A stretch of DNA of 64,000 bases from Methylotenera sp. (lineage in GTDB: Bacteria > Pseudomonadota > Gammaproteobacteria > Burkholderiales > Methylophilaceae). How positions within the stretch are numbered: position 1 is the stretch's first letter; each line of letters opens with the position of its first letter. The DNA lies in assembly GCA_021732365.1 (NCBI GenBank), contig JAKFVD010000018.1, forward strand, positions 62,001 to 126,000, given 5' to 3'. A program made the translations under genes and the position numbers. The notes under the pieces were generated by a model, which worked only from the letters and a program-made list of their open reading frames with translations, made no database searches and was not told the origin of the DNA. Positions 47,212 through 57,998 of the stretch are shown one piece after another.

Positions 47212-48063
47212 TTAAATAGCAGCACTAAACGTATCGCATTGATTCACATCGCCCACTTTTAAACCCTGATTAAACCAGCGCACACGCTGCTGAGAAGTCC
47301 CATGCGTAAAACTATCAGGCACTGCATAACCTTGCGCTTGCTTTTGAAGCGCATCATCACCAATTGCAGCAGCGGCTGTCATGGCTTCTTCTACGTCGCC
47401 CGCTTCCAGTATTCGGTTTGTGCCATCCGCGTGATGCGCCCACACTCCTGCATAACAATCTGCTTGCAACTCTAAACGTACCGATAATTGATTGGCCTCA
47501 ACCTCACTACGCGCATTTTGGCGCGCCTGCTGCACTTTGCCTGATGTGCCCACCACGTTTTGAATATGGTGTCCTACTTCATGCGCGATTACATATGCCT
47601 GCGCAAAATCACCTGGCGCATTAAAGCGCGATTTCATTTCTTGATAAAACTGCAAATCAATATACACTTTACTATCGCCTGGGCAATAAAAAGGCCCCAT
47701 TGCCGACTGCCCTGTTCCACATGGTGTTGGTGTTTGCCCACTAAATAGTACTAGTTTGGGCGCAGGATATTGCTGGCCAGCGTCTGCGAATATTTTATCC
47801 CAAGTATCTTCTGTGCTACCCAACACTTTGGCCACAAAAATCGCCATCGGATCATCTTTGGGAATCGCCTGCGCTTCAACTGGCGCTTGCTGATTTAGGC
47901 CTTGCCCAATATTGAGTACCACTGAAGGATCTACTCCGAAATACATAGCCACTAAAGCCAAAGCAATTGTGCCGATGCCGATCCCTTTACCACCAATTGG
48001 CAAACCGCCACGGCCACGCCTATCTTCAACATTGCTACTTTCTCGTTCATTATCTAAGCGCAT
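47212..48063 (-). CDS. ypfJ: Neutral zinc metallopeptidase (YpfJ family)
   Basis: A 283-residue predicted membrane metallopeptidase (DUF2134/zincin family). Charged N-terminus with RRGRGGLPIGGKG, one membrane segment at about 28-45, then a zincin domain with the motif H161-E162-V-G-H165 (IAHEVGHHIQNVVG) and later ELQADCYAGVWAHH. Two Cys in TPCGTG and FYCPGD may pair. Function unknown; no defined substrate. Confidence 0.88.
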   Translation of the reverse strand: MRLDNERESSNVEDRRGRGGLPIGGKGIGIGTIALALVAMYFGVDPSVVLNIGQGLNQQAPVEAQAIPKDDPMAIFVAKVLGSTEDTWDKIFADAGQQYPAPKLVLFSGQTPTPCGTGQSAMGPFYCPGDSKVYIDLQFYQEMKSRFNAPGDFAQAYVIAHEVGHHIQNVVGTSGKVQQARQNARSEVEANQLSVRLELQADCYAGVWAHHADGTNRILEAGDVEEAMTAAAAIGDDALQKQAQGYAVPDSFTHGTSQQRVRWFNQGLKVGDVNQCDTFSAAI

Positions 48064-48320
48064 TTTTACACCTTTAGAATAAGCTAAAGTTAATCTTAAT
48101 AAGATTTTATTACATTGTCGTAATATTTACTTAACATTATGCGGCTAATAATATAGCTAGCACTTCAAGTTTTGACGTTTAATTTTATTGGCATAATTAT
48201 CTTATATTCTTAAAAGTTATTAACATATATATCGTTAGAATATTTATTTTCAATTCATTGACTTAGCGATTTAATCGTATCTAAAATGTAAGCTCATTAA
48301 GAAATAGTAGGAGCATCGCC

Positions 48321-50036
48321 ATGACAAGTTCATTTATTCGCTCACCCGCACTGTTAATTACGTTGCCATTATTAGCCTTGTTAGCAACCAGTCACCAAGC
48401 CAATGCAGAAATATATAAATGGCGCGACAATCGTGGCGTAACGCAGTATTCCGATCGCCCACCAGCCAGCAGCTTTAAAAAAGTTACGCGTAACGAAATG
48501 GTGAATGCGCTACAAACAAAAGATTTATGTACGGTAGGCCCAATTCAGAAATCAGTTGCTTCAGCAAAAAATTTAAATACGTTTTTTGGCTTTACTGTTA
48601 AAAAAGCCACTACTACTAATTTTTTTGGTATTCCTGTTACGCAAGCTGCAAGTACAAGTAGTTTTATAACTAACACTGCTAACACAAGACCTGTAAGTAC
48701 TGGTTCTGTAGTTTCAAGCCCAATTTCTAGTCCAGTAAGCTCTGCCAAACCTACTGCTACTGCGCCTACCGTAAGTAGTCCAGCCACAGCTCCTGTGACA
48801 AGTCAAACTTCTCCTTTAGGAATTCCATCTACTTTTAACTCTGGTAGCAATAATATAACTGTGTTTGGCATACCAAGACCAACTCGAAGTTCTGGTTCTA
48901 ACTTCTTTGGTATAAGTCCAACTCAACCTGCCGCTACGGCACCTACTGCGCCGGTTGCCGTGGCGCCAGCCCCTGTTGTAGCAGCACCTGCTGTACCAAC
49001 ACCCGCGCCAGTTATCGCACCGCCTGTGCAGGTGGCAGTGAATACTTCAGCACCGTTACCAGTTATACCAAACGCTTCACCCAACCTTATTCAGGTTGGT
49101 TTAATGCCTGCTGTTGATATTAGTAAAAATGTGATTCCCGCAATAGGTTATTCCACAATGCGAATTGAACCATCTAATGATACTTATCCACCAAGCGGGG
49201 GGGAGTTCAGAATTGGATGTCAAGTGAGTCACATGAGTAATGATGACCCTTTGGTTTACCCTAACCAACAAGGTGCAGCTCATCACCATACTTTTTTTGG
49301 AAACACTAGCTTAAATTACAAAAGTAATTTAAATACATTATCGTCAACTGGAAATTCAACATGTCATGGTGGCATCGCAAATCGCAGTGCATATTGGGTT
49401 CCTTCTATGATTGACACGTCCACGAATACGCCAGTCGTACCAGACGATACAGGCTTTTATTACAAACATGGTTCGATTGACGGTTCGCTCATTCAAGTAC
49501 CTCCTAAGGGCTTAAGAATGATTGCTGGTAATGCTAAAGCGACTACTGAGGAGGACTCTGGTTACAAATTCTCATGCTTACCAGGTCCTAATTCAACTAG
49601 AAAGACATGGCCTTGGAAAGCTGGAATTCCTAAAGGGGCTGATTGTGAAGCTGGTGATAAACTAGTGTTTTCGATAAATTTTCCACAATGTTGGGATGGA
49701 AAAAATTTAGACAGTCCAAACCATAAAGACCATATGGCTTTTCCAAGCCACAGAAGAGATGTATTACCAGACTTTTACTGCCCAGCTACACATCCAGTTG
49801 CAATCCCACATATCACAGTTAACGTAAACTTTAACATCACTAAGTCAAACTCAACTGCAAACTGGCGGCTTGCAAGTGACAACTATCCAAATACTTTGCC
49901 CGGTGGTTTCTCAGGTCATGCGGACTGGGTTAATGGCTGGGATGAAACTGTTATGGCAGGCATTATTAAAAACTGTATTAATGCGAAAAGGGATGGGCAT
50001 TCACATTTGCTATGTGACGGCAGAACACTGTATTAA
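48321..50036 (+). CDS. Exported DUF4124-DUF1996 protein with a repetitive linker
   Basis: A 571-residue exported protein. Signal peptide about 1-30 (LLITLPLLALLATSHQANA); DUF4124 domain about 30-60 (EIYKWRDNRGVTQYSDRPPA); a low-complexity linker (about 90-270) rich in Thr, Ser, Pro, Ala, Val, with four short FGI/FGF motifs (NTFFGF, NFFGIP, VFGIPR, NFFGIS); and a C-terminal DUF1996 domain with CQVSHMSNDDPLVYP and HHHTFFGNTS. DUF1996 proteins are common in fungi and some bacteria, role unknown. A run of seven G at 49197-49203 lies in the coding region. AGGAG precedes the ATG. Confidence 0.85.
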   Translation: MTSSFIRSPALLITLPLLALLATSHQANAEIYKWRDNRGVTQYSDRPPASSFKKVTRNEMVNALQTKDLCTVGPIQKSVASAKNLNTFFGFTVKKATTTNFFGIPVTQAASTSSFITNTANTRPVSTGSVVSSPISSPVSSAKPTATAPTVSSPATAPVTSQTSPLGIPSTFNSGSNNITVFGIPRPTRSSGSNFFGISPTQPAATAPTAPVAVAPAPVVAAPAVPTPAPVIAPPVQVAVNTSAPLPVIPNASPNLIQVGLMPAVDISKNVIPAIGYSTMRIEPSNDTYPPSGGEFRIGCQVSHMSNDDPLVYPNQQGAAHHHTFFGNTSLNYKSNLNTLSSTGNSTCHGGIANRSAYWVPSMIDTSTNTPVVPDDTGFYYKHGSIDGSLIQVPPKGLRMIAGNAKATTEEDSGYKFSCLPGPNSTRKTWPWKAGIPKGADCEAGDKLVFSINFPQCWDGKNLDSPNHKDHMAFPSHRRDVLPDFYCPATHPVAIPHITVNVNFNITKSNSTANWRLASDNYPNTLPGGFSGHADWVNGWDETVMAGIIKNCINAKRDGHSHLLCDGRTLY

Positions 50037-50061
50037 CCTTATAAATGCGCTTACGTTAATT

Positions 50062-50092
50062 AAAGGCTAGCTTTCACTAGCCTTTATTTTTT
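50062..50092 (+). terminator. Terminator of the DUF1996 gene
   Basis: Stem AAAGGCTAG (50062-50070) with CTAGCCTTT (50077-50085), loop CTTTCA, then a T-rich run. The stem is identical to the core of the terminator at 32541. Confidence 0.8.
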
Positions 50093-50374
50093 CCACAGTA
50101 TTTTATAAATAAATCCTGGAAATGCGAATACCAAAAATAAGCTGAAAGTAACCGTATAAAACTCCCAACCTTGCGGTGAAACTTGACCTAGCGTTGCATA
50201 TTCCGCGTAAAAGCTAATTGATCCTACGATTAAATATAAAATGGATAACTCAAATAAACACCAAGCTAGGTTTTTTGAAATGGATTTTAATCTGATTACA
50301 TAAAACAGCCTGCTTGAAAACCAGGGTGAATTAGCGGCAATAAACGCCAATAGTAAGAGGATTGTTTGAGTCAT
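50084..50374 (-). CDS. DUF2818 membrane protein (nuo operon tail)
   Basis: A 96-residue membrane protein with three hydrophobic segments (LLLLAFIAANSPWF, WCLFELSILYLIVGSISF and the last FSLFLVFAFPGFIYKIL). It matches the DUF2818 family that is regularly encoded just after nuoN in betaproteobacteria, here 46 nt after nuoN. Function unknown, presumably linked to complex I. Its stop is overlapped by the terminator of the opposite DUF1996 gene. Confidence 0.8.
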   Translation of the reverse strand: MTQTILLLLAFIAANSPWFSSRLFYVIRLKSISKNLAWCLFELSILYLIVGSISFYAEYATLGQVSPQGWEFYTVTFSLFLVFAFPGFIYKILWKK

Positions 50375-50420
50375 GATTTTTAACTAGTCCAGCTGAACAA
50401 CTTGCAGCAATATATTTTCC

Positions 50421-51869
50421 TTATTGCAAGCTAGCTGCAATAGCTGCCCCGCAAATCTGCATCAACGTTTGTGGCATGATGCCTAATAGCAATAAAGCAA
50501 CTGCATTTACACTTAACACTAATTGCATATCAGTTGGTGCATTGATTGCAGAGTTGTCTTTTGGTGCATCAAAATACATGAGTTTTACAATACGCAAATA
50601 ATAAAATGCGCCGATTGCTGCCATCAATACTGCAAATACCACCACCCACAAGAACCCTGCTTGTAGCGCGGCTTGCAACACCGTAAATTTAGCGTAGAAA
50701 CCTAGCGTTGGCGGCACACCAGCCATGCTAAACATGGTTATTAGCATTAAAAAAGCCGCCCAAGGACTGCGTTGATTTAATCCTTTTAAATCATCCAAAT
50801 TTTCTGCTTCAAAGCCTTGACGACTTAACAGTAAAATCATGCCAAAACCTGCTAGCGTCATTAATACATAGGCTGTAATGTAAAACATGCTGGATGCAAA
50901 ACCATTTAAATTAGCGCTCATCAAGCCAAATAATAAAAAACCAATATGCGAAATAGTGGAATACGCCAGCATGCGTTTTAGATTGGTTTGGGCAATGGCG
51001 GTAATATTACCAATAGCAATAGACAATACTGCCATAATTAAAAGCATATCTTGCCAATCGATCGCAAGCGGATATAGTCCTTGCGCCAATAAGCGGATGG
51101 TGATGGCAAATGCAGCGAATTTTGGTACGGATCCAATCAACATGGTGATAGAAGTTGGCGCGCCTTGATATACATCTGGCACCCACATTTGAAACGGTAC
51201 CGCACCAAATTTAAACGCCAGACCTGCCACAATAAATACCAAACCCAAAATCAGCACAGGATTTTTCGGATTAATTTCTAGCAATCCATTACTGATTTCT
51301 GAGATATTCAAGCTACCAGTCATGCCATAAATCATACTCATGCCATACAACAACATGCCGGAAGCCAGCGCGCCCAATACAAAGTATTTCATCGCCGCCT
51401 CTGTGGCACGCGCGTTATCTCTGTCAAAAGCAACCATTGAGTATAAGCATAGTGAAAGTAGCTCTAAGCCCATATAAATTGTGAGCATACTTTGACCAGA
51501 AATCATGATCATCATGCCCAGCATTGCAAACAGCACCATGGCGTAATACTCGCCCCTGAACATACCACGCTGTTGCATATATTGACGCGTATAAACCAGC
51601 ATCATCGATGTACCTAGATATGTCATGAGTTTTAGTACATCCGCCAGCGGATCGTCAACAAACATATTGGAAAACGCATAGCCAACTGAGGGATTGTAGG
51701 TACTGACCGTAAAGTAAGCAGCCGCTAATAGCGTAAACTGCGCCAAGCCATAAATCACAATACGATTTTTTGGCTTAATAAATAAATCAAGCAGCAAAAT
51801 AAACATCGCCATGCATAGCACAGTCAGTTCAGGCAAAGCGGTAATCAGGTCAGTTTTGATATATTCCAT
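50421..51869 (-). CDS. nuoN: NADH dehydrogenase I subunit N
   Basis: Antiporter-like proton-pumping subunit of complex I. 482 residues with about 14 membrane helices; recognisable by LELLSLCLYSMVAFDRDNAR (key Glu), RATEAAMKYFVLGALASGML, FKFGAVPFQMWVPDVYQGAP (broken helix with Lys) and LAYSTISHIGFLLFGLM. It is the last nuo gene and lies 32 nt after nuoM. Confidence 0.96.
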   Translation of the reverse strand: MEYIKTDLITALPELTVLCMAMFILLLDLFIKPKNRIVIYGLAQFTLLAAAYFTVSTYNPSVGYAFSNMFVDDPLADVLKLMTYLGTSMMLVYTRQYMQQRGMFRGEYYAMVLFAMLGMMIMISGQSMLTIYMGLELLSLCLYSMVAFDRDNARATEAAMKYFVLGALASGMLLYGMSMIYGMTGSLNISEISNGLLEINPKNPVLILGLVFIVAGLAFKFGAVPFQMWVPDVYQGAPTSITMLIGSVPKFAAFAITIRLLAQGLYPLAIDWQDMLLIMAVLSIAIGNITAIAQTNLKRMLAYSTISHIGFLLFGLMSANLNGFASSMFYITAYVLMTLAGFGMILLLSRQGFEAENLDDLKGLNQRSPWAAFLMLITMFSMAGVPPTLGFYAKFTVLQAALQAGFLWVVVFAVLMAAIGAFYYLRIVKLMYFDAPKDNSAINAPTDMQLVLSVNAVALLLLGIMPQTLMQICGAAIAASLQ

Positions 51870-51901
51870 TATTTTTTAATATAATTTCTAGTAACTTAAG
51901 G

Positions 51902-53410
51902 CTAAAGCCCTGCAACTGGCAATTTGCTAATTGCCATGTGATTCAAAAATTGTGTAGCCGTAGCATGCGTAAATTCGGTAAGCGGTTGTGGATACACGCC
52001 AAAGCCAATCACCATCAATGCCAATACGCTTAATATCAATAACTCGCGTTTATTGATATCTTTCAACTCAGCAACATGCGAGTTTGCGATATCGCCATAA
52101 AAAACGCGCTTCACCATCCACAAGCTATACGCCGCACCAAATATCAAGGTGGTGGCTGCCAAGAATCCAACCCAGAAGTTGTATTTAACTGCAGCCAGAA
52201 TGACCATAAACTCGCCTACAAAACCCGATGTCGCTGGCAGGCCGCTATTGGCCATGGCGAATAACACTGCAAACGCTGCAAATATCGGCATGGTATTGAC
52301 TACTCCGCCGTAATCGGCGATTTGACGGCTGTGCATGCGGTCATACAACACACCCACACACAGGAACATGGCAGCAGAGATAAAGCCATGCGAAATCATT
52401 TGTACGATAGCGCCTTCAAGGCCTAATTGGCTAAACAGGAAAAAGCCCAGTGTGACAAATCCCATATGCGAGATAGAAGAATAAGCGATCAGCTTTTTCA
52501 TGTCTTTTTGCACCAAGGCTACCAACGCAATGTAAACGATTGCAATTAGCGACAAGGTAATCATAAAGCCAGATAAGTAGTGCGCGGCATCGGGTGCGAT
52601 TGGCATGGCAAAACGTAAGAAGCTGTAGCCACCCAGTTTCAGCATAATCGCCGCCAGTATGACAGAACCTCCAGTAGGCGCTTCAACGTGCGCATCTGGC
52701 AACCATGTATGCACTGGCCACATCGGAATTTTGACGGCAAATGCCATAAAGAACGCCATAAAAATCAGTATTTGTGCCGTTAAGGGCAAGGGTAATTGGT
52801 AGTAATCGGCAATCTCAAAACTACCAGTTTGGTGATACAGATAGATAAAGGCCACCAACATGAGTAGCGAACCGAGCAAGGTATACAGGAAAAACTTGAT
52901 GGTCGCGTATACGCGATTTTCACCGCCCCAAATACCAATCACTAAGAACATGGGTATCAGCATCGCCTCCCAAAATACATAGTAAAGCAAGCCATCCAAA
53001 GCACTGAACACACCAATCATCAGGCCACTCATAATTAAGAATGCAGCCATATATTGTGCGATATTGTTGGTAATAACTTCCCAAGCGGCAATCACCACAA
53101 TCACAGTGGTAAAGCTGGTCAGCAATATAAGCGGTGCAGCAATGCCATCCACACCTAAGTGGTAATTCACATTAAATGCGGGAATCCAGCGCGCTAACTC
53201 TTGAAATTGAAAGCCGCCGTCAGCGTAGTTAAAGTGTGTGTATAGCGGCAAAGTCACTGCAAAAGCAAGCAGGCCACCAGCCAAGGCCAGCCAGCGTGTG
53301 AAATTTGGCTTGTTATCACTGCCTAATAGCAACACCACAACACCTGCCAAAATTGGCAGCCAAATTGAAAAACTTAGCACATGGCTATTTAAAAAATCCA
53401 TAGTCATCAT
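51902..53410 (-). CDS. nuoM: NADH dehydrogenase I subunit M
   Basis: Proton-pumping antiporter-like subunit. 502 residues; landmark segments are VFWEAMLIPMFLVIGIWGGE (key Glu), FAVKIPMWPVHTWLPDAHVE (Lys and broken helix), KKLIAYSSISHMGFVTLGFF and SGLPATSGFVGEFMVI. It starts at the nucleotide next to the nuoL stop (53411), with three ATGs in the first four codons (MMTM). Confidence 0.97.
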   Translation of the reverse strand: MMTMDFLNSHVLSFSIWLPILAGVVVLLLGSDNKPNFTRWLALAGGLLAFAVTLPLYTHFNYADGGFQFQELARWIPAFNVNYHLGVDGIAAPLILLTSFTTVIVVIAAWEVITNNIAQYMAAFLIMSGLMIGVFSALDGLLYYVFWEAMLIPMFLVIGIWGGENRVYATIKFFLYTLLGSLLMLVAFIYLYHQTGSFEIADYYQLPLPLTAQILIFMAFFMAFAVKIPMWPVHTWLPDAHVEAPTGGSVILAAIMLKLGGYSFLRFAMPIAPDAAHYLSGFMITLSLIAIVYIALVALVQKDMKKLIAYSSISHMGFVTLGFFLFSQLGLEGAIVQMISHGFISAAMFLCVGVLYDRMHSRQIADYGGVVNTMPIFAAFAVLFAMANSGLPATSGFVGEFMVILAAVKYNFWVGFLAATTLIFGAAYSLWMVKRVFYGDIANSHVAELKDINKRELLILSVLALMVIGFGVYPQPLTEFTHATATQFLNHMAISKLPVAGL

Positions 53411-55444
53411 TTAATTTATTTTAAAAAAGAAGGGAAAGTTAAAAATGGACAGCAACAAAAACACGCCAATAATCATGGCGAAGGCATAGTGGTAAATCAG
53501 GCCAGATTGCAAATGGCGTACTTTGCCTGAAATGCGGCCAATCAAGCGTGCCGTACCGTTGACGACTGCGCCATCAATCAACTGAATATCACCGATTTTC
53601 CATAGTTTTTCACCCAGCATTTGTGCTCCACCGGCAAACACGCGCTCATTGAAAGCATCAAAACCGTATTTATTTTCTAAAATTTGGTTAACTACATGGA
53701 GTTTTTTCTGGATAGCCGCCGGAATATCGGGACGCTTCATATAAAAGAACCAAGACAACAAAACACCAAAAGCCGCCAGAACAAATGGTAATGTTATTAA
53801 GCCATGCAAAGCCATGCCTACTGGTGAATGTAACACCTCATGAAAGTGATGCGCCAAATGCTCCATGGCAGGATGTGCCTCATTGTTCACAACAATCACG
53901 CCCTTGAAAAAATCGCCAAACAGCATAGGCTCAATGGCAATATAGCCGATGAAAAGAGATGGAATCGCCAGCAAAATCAGTGGTAATTTAACTACCCAGC
54001 CTGGTTCATGTGGGTCATCGGTTGGGCTTAAGCCATGATGATCATCATGCGAGTCATCATGATGCGCGTGAGAATCGTGACGCCATTTCTCTTTGCCGTG
54101 GAATACCAGGAAATACAATCTGAATGAGTAAAAAGCTGTCACAAACACGCCGGCCAATACTGCAAAATGCGCAAAACCGCTACCCGTGATATTGGATAAA
54201 GCAACTGCTTCAATAATGCTGTCTTTTGAATAGAAGCCAGCAAAAAATGGTGTACCAATTAATGCCAGCGAACCAATTAATGAAGTAATCCAAGTCACAG
54301 GCATATACTTTTTCAAGTTACCCATATTGCGGATGTCCTGATCATGATGCATGCCCATAATCACAGAGCCAGCTGCCAAAAACAACAAGGCTTTAAAAAA
54401 TGCGTGCGTCATCAAATGGAATATCGCAACTGAATAGGCCGATGCGCCTAAAGCGACTGTCATATAACCAAGCTGAGAAAGCGTCGAATAAGCCACTACG
54501 CGCTTGATATCGTTTTGGATAATGCCCAAGAAACCCATGAATAAGGCGGTAATCGCGCCGATAATCATGACAAATGAAAGCGCAGTTGTGGACAATTCAA
54601 AAAGCGGCGACATACGTGCCACCATAAAGATACCCGCCGTTACCATAGTTGCCGCATGAATCAAGGCAGAAATCGGCGTTGGGCCTTCCATTGAATCGGG
54701 CAGCCAAACGTGCAATGGCACTTGCGCTGATTTACCCATTGCACCGATAAACAGCAAGATACAAGTCACTGTCATCAAAGACCATGACAGATTGGGAATA
54801 AGTGTAATCTGCACATCAGCTAAAGAAGGCGCTAATTGAAATACAGACGCGTAATCCAGGCTACCTGTGTAAAAGAGAACCATGCCTATACCCAGCAAAA
54901 AGCCGAAATCACCAACGCGGTTCACTAAGAATGCTTTTAAGTTGGCGTAAATCGCCGTTGGGCGCGTGTACCAAAAACCAATCAGCAGGTAGGAAACCAG
55001 GCCGACCGCTTCCCAGCCAAAAAACAACTGCATGAAGTTATTGCTCATCACCAGCATTAGCATAGAGAACGTAAACAATGAAATATAGCTGAAAAAGCGG
55101 CTATAGCCTGGGTCTTCATGCATATAGCCAATGGTATACACATGAACCATTAATGAAACAAATGTGACGACAACCATCATCATGGCGGTAAGATTATCAA
55201 TCAAAAATCCAACATTAAATTGAATATCACCAGAAGTTAGCCAAGTGTATAAATTGTAATTGGCTGTGTAGCCATTGAGCGTGGCTTTAAATACGATGAC
55301 TGACAGCACAAATGCCGCGCCCACGCCAGCTATGGTCAACCAGTGCGCGCTGGCACGCGGCAGATGACGACCAAATAACCCGACAATAGCCGCAGCAATT
55401 AAAGGCAATAAAACAATGAGTAAGGATATTTGTGGGAGTGTCAT
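53411..55444 (-). CDS. nuoL: NADH dehydrogenase I subunit L
   Basis: Distal antiporter-like subunit with the long lateral helix. 677 residues; landmarks GWEAVGLVSYLLIGFWYTRP (key Glu), GKSAQVPLHVWLPDSMEGPT (Lys), RVVAYSTLSQLGYMTVALGA and FKALLFLAAGSVIMGMHHDQ. A His/Asp-rich hydrophilic stretch around residue 465 (HDSHAHHDDSHDDHHG) is notable. It follows nuoK by 28 nt. Confidence 0.97.
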   Translation of the reverse strand: MTLPQISLLIVLLPLIAAAIVGLFGRHLPRASAHWLTIAGVGAAFVLSVIVFKATLNGYTANYNLYTWLTSGDIQFNVGFLIDNLTAMMMVVVTFVSLMVHVYTIGYMHEDPGYSRFFSYISLFTFSMLMLVMSNNFMQLFFGWEAVGLVSYLLIGFWYTRPTAIYANLKAFLVNRVGDFGFLLGIGMVLFYTGSLDYASVFQLAPSLADVQITLIPNLSWSLMTVTCILLFIGAMGKSAQVPLHVWLPDSMEGPTPISALIHAATMVTAGIFMVARMSPLFELSTTALSFVMIIGAITALFMGFLGIIQNDIKRVVAYSTLSQLGYMTVALGASAYSVAIFHLMTHAFFKALLFLAAGSVIMGMHHDQDIRNMGNLKKYMPVTWITSLIGSLALIGTPFFAGFYSKDSIIEAVALSNITGSGFAHFAVLAGVFVTAFYSFRLYFLVFHGKEKWRHDSHAHHDDSHDDHHGLSPTDDPHEPGWVVKLPLILLAIPSLFIGYIAIEPMLFGDFFKGVIVVNNEAHPAMEHLAHHFHEVLHSPVGMALHGLITLPFVLAAFGVLLSWFFYMKRPDIPAAIQKKLHVVNQILENKYGFDAFNERVFAGGAQMLGEKLWKIGDIQLIDGAVVNGTARLIGRISGKVRHLQSGLIYHYAFAMIIGVFLLLSIFNFPFFFKIN

Positions 55445-55472
55445 TTTTTGAGTGTTTTTAGTGGTTAAGTAC

Positions 55473-55784
55473 TTAACCCTTTAATGAATCTAAATCATCT
55501 ACATTAATAGTGCGCAAATTGCGGAATAACACGACTAGAATTGCCAAGCCGATTGCTGACTCTGCCGCTGCCACCGTCAATATGAAAAACACAAATACTT
55601 GGCCAGCGATATCGTTTAAATAGTGCGAAAATGCAATAAAATTAAGATTAACCGCCAACAACATTAGCTCAATGGCCATTAGCAAAATAATCACGTTTTT
55701 GCGATTTAAAAAAATACCAATCACGCTGATAGCGAACAACAACGCGCCCAACACAAGGTAATGCGACAAGCCAACTGATGCCAT
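55473..55784 (-). CDS. nuoK: NADH dehydrogenase I subunit K
   Basis: Small three-helix membrane subunit (103 residues) next to the quinone-coupling axis. Typical [20 protein letters not shown] start, [18 protein letters not shown] with conserved Glu, and [19 protein letters not shown] with the second Glu. Its ATG shares one base with the nuoJ stop (TAATG). Confidence 0.96.
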   Translation of the reverse strand: MASVGLSHYLVLGALLFAISVIGIFLNRKNVIILLMAIELMLLAVNLNFIAFSHYLNDIAGQVFVFFILTVAAAESAIGLAILVVLFRNLRTINVDDLDSLKG

Positions 55785-56419
55785 TATAATTTGTCCTTAT
55801 CTGCTGCTGGATCTTCTACTGGCGGCGCTTCTACGACTGCATCCATTTTTACAATACGTAATCTGTCTTGTTTTTTAACCAATACCTGTTCAGCAGGGTT
55901 CATGGATTTATTATCTTGGCGATCTCTTAAGGTTAAAACAATCGCGGCGATAATCGCCACTAATAGTACAACCGAAGCTAGCTCAAAGGGCAGCAAGTAT
56001 TCGGTATACAACACGCGACCTAACTCAGCGGTATTACTGTAATCGACTGGCTTATTCACAACTTGTGACGTTGCAAAATATTTACCACTCAGCACCATCA
56101 CCATCTCAACCGCCATCAATAAACCAATAGTACCTGCCATCGGCAGATACTCCCAAAAACCTTCGCGTAGCTTGTCGATGTTGATATCCAGCATCATTAC
56201 CACGAATAAAAATAGCACCATCACCGCGCCCACATATACCAGAACCAAAGCAATCGCCAAAAATTCCGCCTCTAATAACAACCAGATACCAGCGGCTGTA
56301 AAAAACGCCAGTACCAAATGCAAGGCGGCATGTACCGGGTTGCGCGTGGTAATCACACGTATGCCCGCAAACAGCAAAATGGCGGCTAAAGCATAAAAAA
56401 TAAAGTCGTTAAATATCAT
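55784..56419 (-). CDS. nuoJ: NADH dehydrogenase I subunit J
   Basis: Membrane subunit of 211 residues with about five helices. The conserved tilt helix region is [20 protein letters not shown] with VVMMLDI. The C-terminal tail (about 170-211, [20 protein letters not shown]) is long and acidic compared with E. coli NuoJ (184). It overlaps nuoK by one nucleotide. Confidence 0.95.
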   Translation of the reverse strand: MIFNDFIFYALAAILLFAGIRVITTRNPVHAALHLVLAFFTAAGIWLLLEAEFLAIALVLVYVGAVMVLFLFVVMMLDINIDKLREGFWEYLPMAGTIGLLMAVEMVMVLSGKYFATSQVVNKPVDYSNTAELGRVLYTEYLLPFELASVVLLVAIIAAIVLTLRDRQDNKSMNPAEQVLVKKQDRLRIVKMDAVVEAPPVEDPAADKDKL

Positions 56420-56457
56420 CAGTTTTTAAGTGTTAACTTATTCAATTATTAAGGTTT

Positions 56458-56949
56458 TTACCTGAAAGCTTTATCTTGCAAGCGGTCTGCCGCGATTTGC
56501 TTTTCGTGCTTATCGCCCACCGCCAGCAACATTTCTTTGGTGTAAAGTAAATCACCGCGTTGCTCGCCGTGGTAATCGAAAATGCGCGTTTCAACAATAC
56601 TATCTACAGGGCAAGATTCTTCGCATAAGCCGCAGAAAATACATTTGGTTAAATCAATGTCGTAACGTGTAGTACGGCGCGTATTGTCTTCGCGCTGTTC
56701 TGATTCAATGGTAATGGCCATGGCTGGGCAAACCGCTTCACACAGCTTGCAGGCAATGCAACGCTCTTCACCATTTGGATAGCGGCGTAGCGCATGCAAA
56801 CCACGAAAACGATTCGATTGTGGCGTGCGCTCTTCAGGGTATTGAATAGTAATTTTGCGTGCAAAAAAGTAACGGCCCGTTAGCGCCATGCCTTTTAGCA
56901 GTTCCCATAGCATTAAGCTACCAAGTGTATTTTTAATCGTATTAAACAT
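56458..56949 (-). CDS. nuoI: NADH dehydrogenase I subunit I
   Basis: Peripheral arm ferredoxin-like subunit carrying clusters N6a and N6b. 163 residues; two complete 4Fe-4S motifs, Cys64/67/70/74 ([16 protein letters not shown]) and Cys103/106/109/113 ([16 protein letters not shown]). It lies 20 nt after nuoH, 38 nt before nuoJ. Confidence 0.98.
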   Translation of the reverse strand: MFNTIKNTLGSLMLWELLKGMALTGRYFFARKITIQYPEERTPQSNRFRGLHALRRYPNGEERCIACKLCEAVCPAMAITIESEQREDNTRRTTRYDIDLTKCIFCGLCEESCPVDSIVETRIFDYHGEQRGDLLYTKEMLLAVGDKHEKQIAADRLQDKAFR

Positions 56950-56969
56950 ATTAATTTAACAAGTAAGCC

Positions 56970-57998
56970 CTAATGAAACAGATAAGCCAGGTTGGTTTGC
57001 ATCATCGCACCCACAAATATAATCCACACTAAAGTAATTGGAATAAATATTTTCCAGCCTAGACGCATGATTTGGTCGTAACGATAGCGCGGGAATGTGG
57101 CCCTAAACCATAAAAAGAAAAACACCAAGAAACACATTTTGGCTAAAAACCACAAAATGCTATCGGGTAAAAATGGTACCGGCGATAACCAACCGCCTAA
57201 GAACATGGTGGCGGCTAACGCGCAAACCAGCCAAATATTGGCATATTCCGCCAAGAAAAACACCATAAAGCCAGGGCCAGAATATTCCACATGGAAACCA
57301 GCCACAATTTCTGATTCACCCTCGGCTACGTCAAATGGGGCGCGATTAGTCTCTGCCACCGCACTAATAAAATACACCACGAATAAAGGGAATAAGGGGA
57401 TGAAATACCAGTGCCAGAAACCGCCTGCTTGGCCCATCACAATTTTTCCTAGATTTAACGAGTTTGCACACATTAATACGCCCACCAATGCAAAACCCAT
57501 GGCAATTTCGTAAGACACGATTTGTGCCGCAGAGCGCAAGCTGCCTAAAAAGGCGTATTTAGAGTTAGATGCCCAACCTGCGATAATCACACCGTAAACC
57601 GCTACAGATGTCATGGCTAAAATGTACAACAGCCCAGCATCAAGATTCGCTAAAACTAATGTAGCATCAAACGGAATCACTGCCCAAGCCGCAAATGCAG
57701 GTGCAATGGCTAACACTGGCCCAATAAAAAATAGCGCTTTATTAGAAGCAGTGGGTACAACAATTTCTTTGAATATCAGCTTAATCGCATCTGCAAACGG
57801 TTGTAGCAACCCAAAATAACCCACACGGTTTGGCCCAACTCGCACTTGCATATAACCAATCACTTTACGTTCAGCCCATGTCAGATAAGCCACTGCAATC
57901 ATCAACGGCAATACGATGGCAACGATTTTAATGAGCGTCCAGCCTGTCAGATGCACCGCATCCCAATAGTCGCCAAATATGTTAGCCAAAAATTCCAT
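56970..57998 (-). CDS. nuoH: NADH dehydrogenase I subunit H
   Basis: Membrane subunit that forms the quinone site with NuoB/D. 342 residues, about eight helices; typical [20 protein letters not shown] and [19 protein letters not shown] with the functional acidic loop. Its ATG overlaps the nuoG stop by one base. Confidence 0.97.
   Translation of the reverse strand: MEFLANIFGDYWDAVHLTGWTLIKIVAIVLPLMIAVAYLTWAERKVIGYMQVRVGPNRVGYFGLLQPFADAIKLIFKEIVVPTASNKALFFIGPVLAIAPAFAAWAVIPFDATLVLANLDAGLLYILAMTSVAVYGVIIAGWASNSKYAFLGSLRSAAQIVSYEIAMGFALVGVLMCANSLNLGKIVMGQAGGFWHWYFIPLFPLFVVYFISAVAETNRAPFDVAEGESEIVAGFHVEYSGPGFMVFFLAEYANIWLVCALAATMFLGGWLSPVPFLPDSILWFLAKMCFLVFFFLWFRATFPRYRYDQIMRLGWKIFIPITLVWIIFVGAMMQTNLAYLFH

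Noticed and set aside
48545..48787. Minus-strand open frame of 80 codons in the DUF1996 gene
   Set aside because: Antisense shadow of the Ser/Thr/Ala linker; hydrophobic composition follows from the linker codons.
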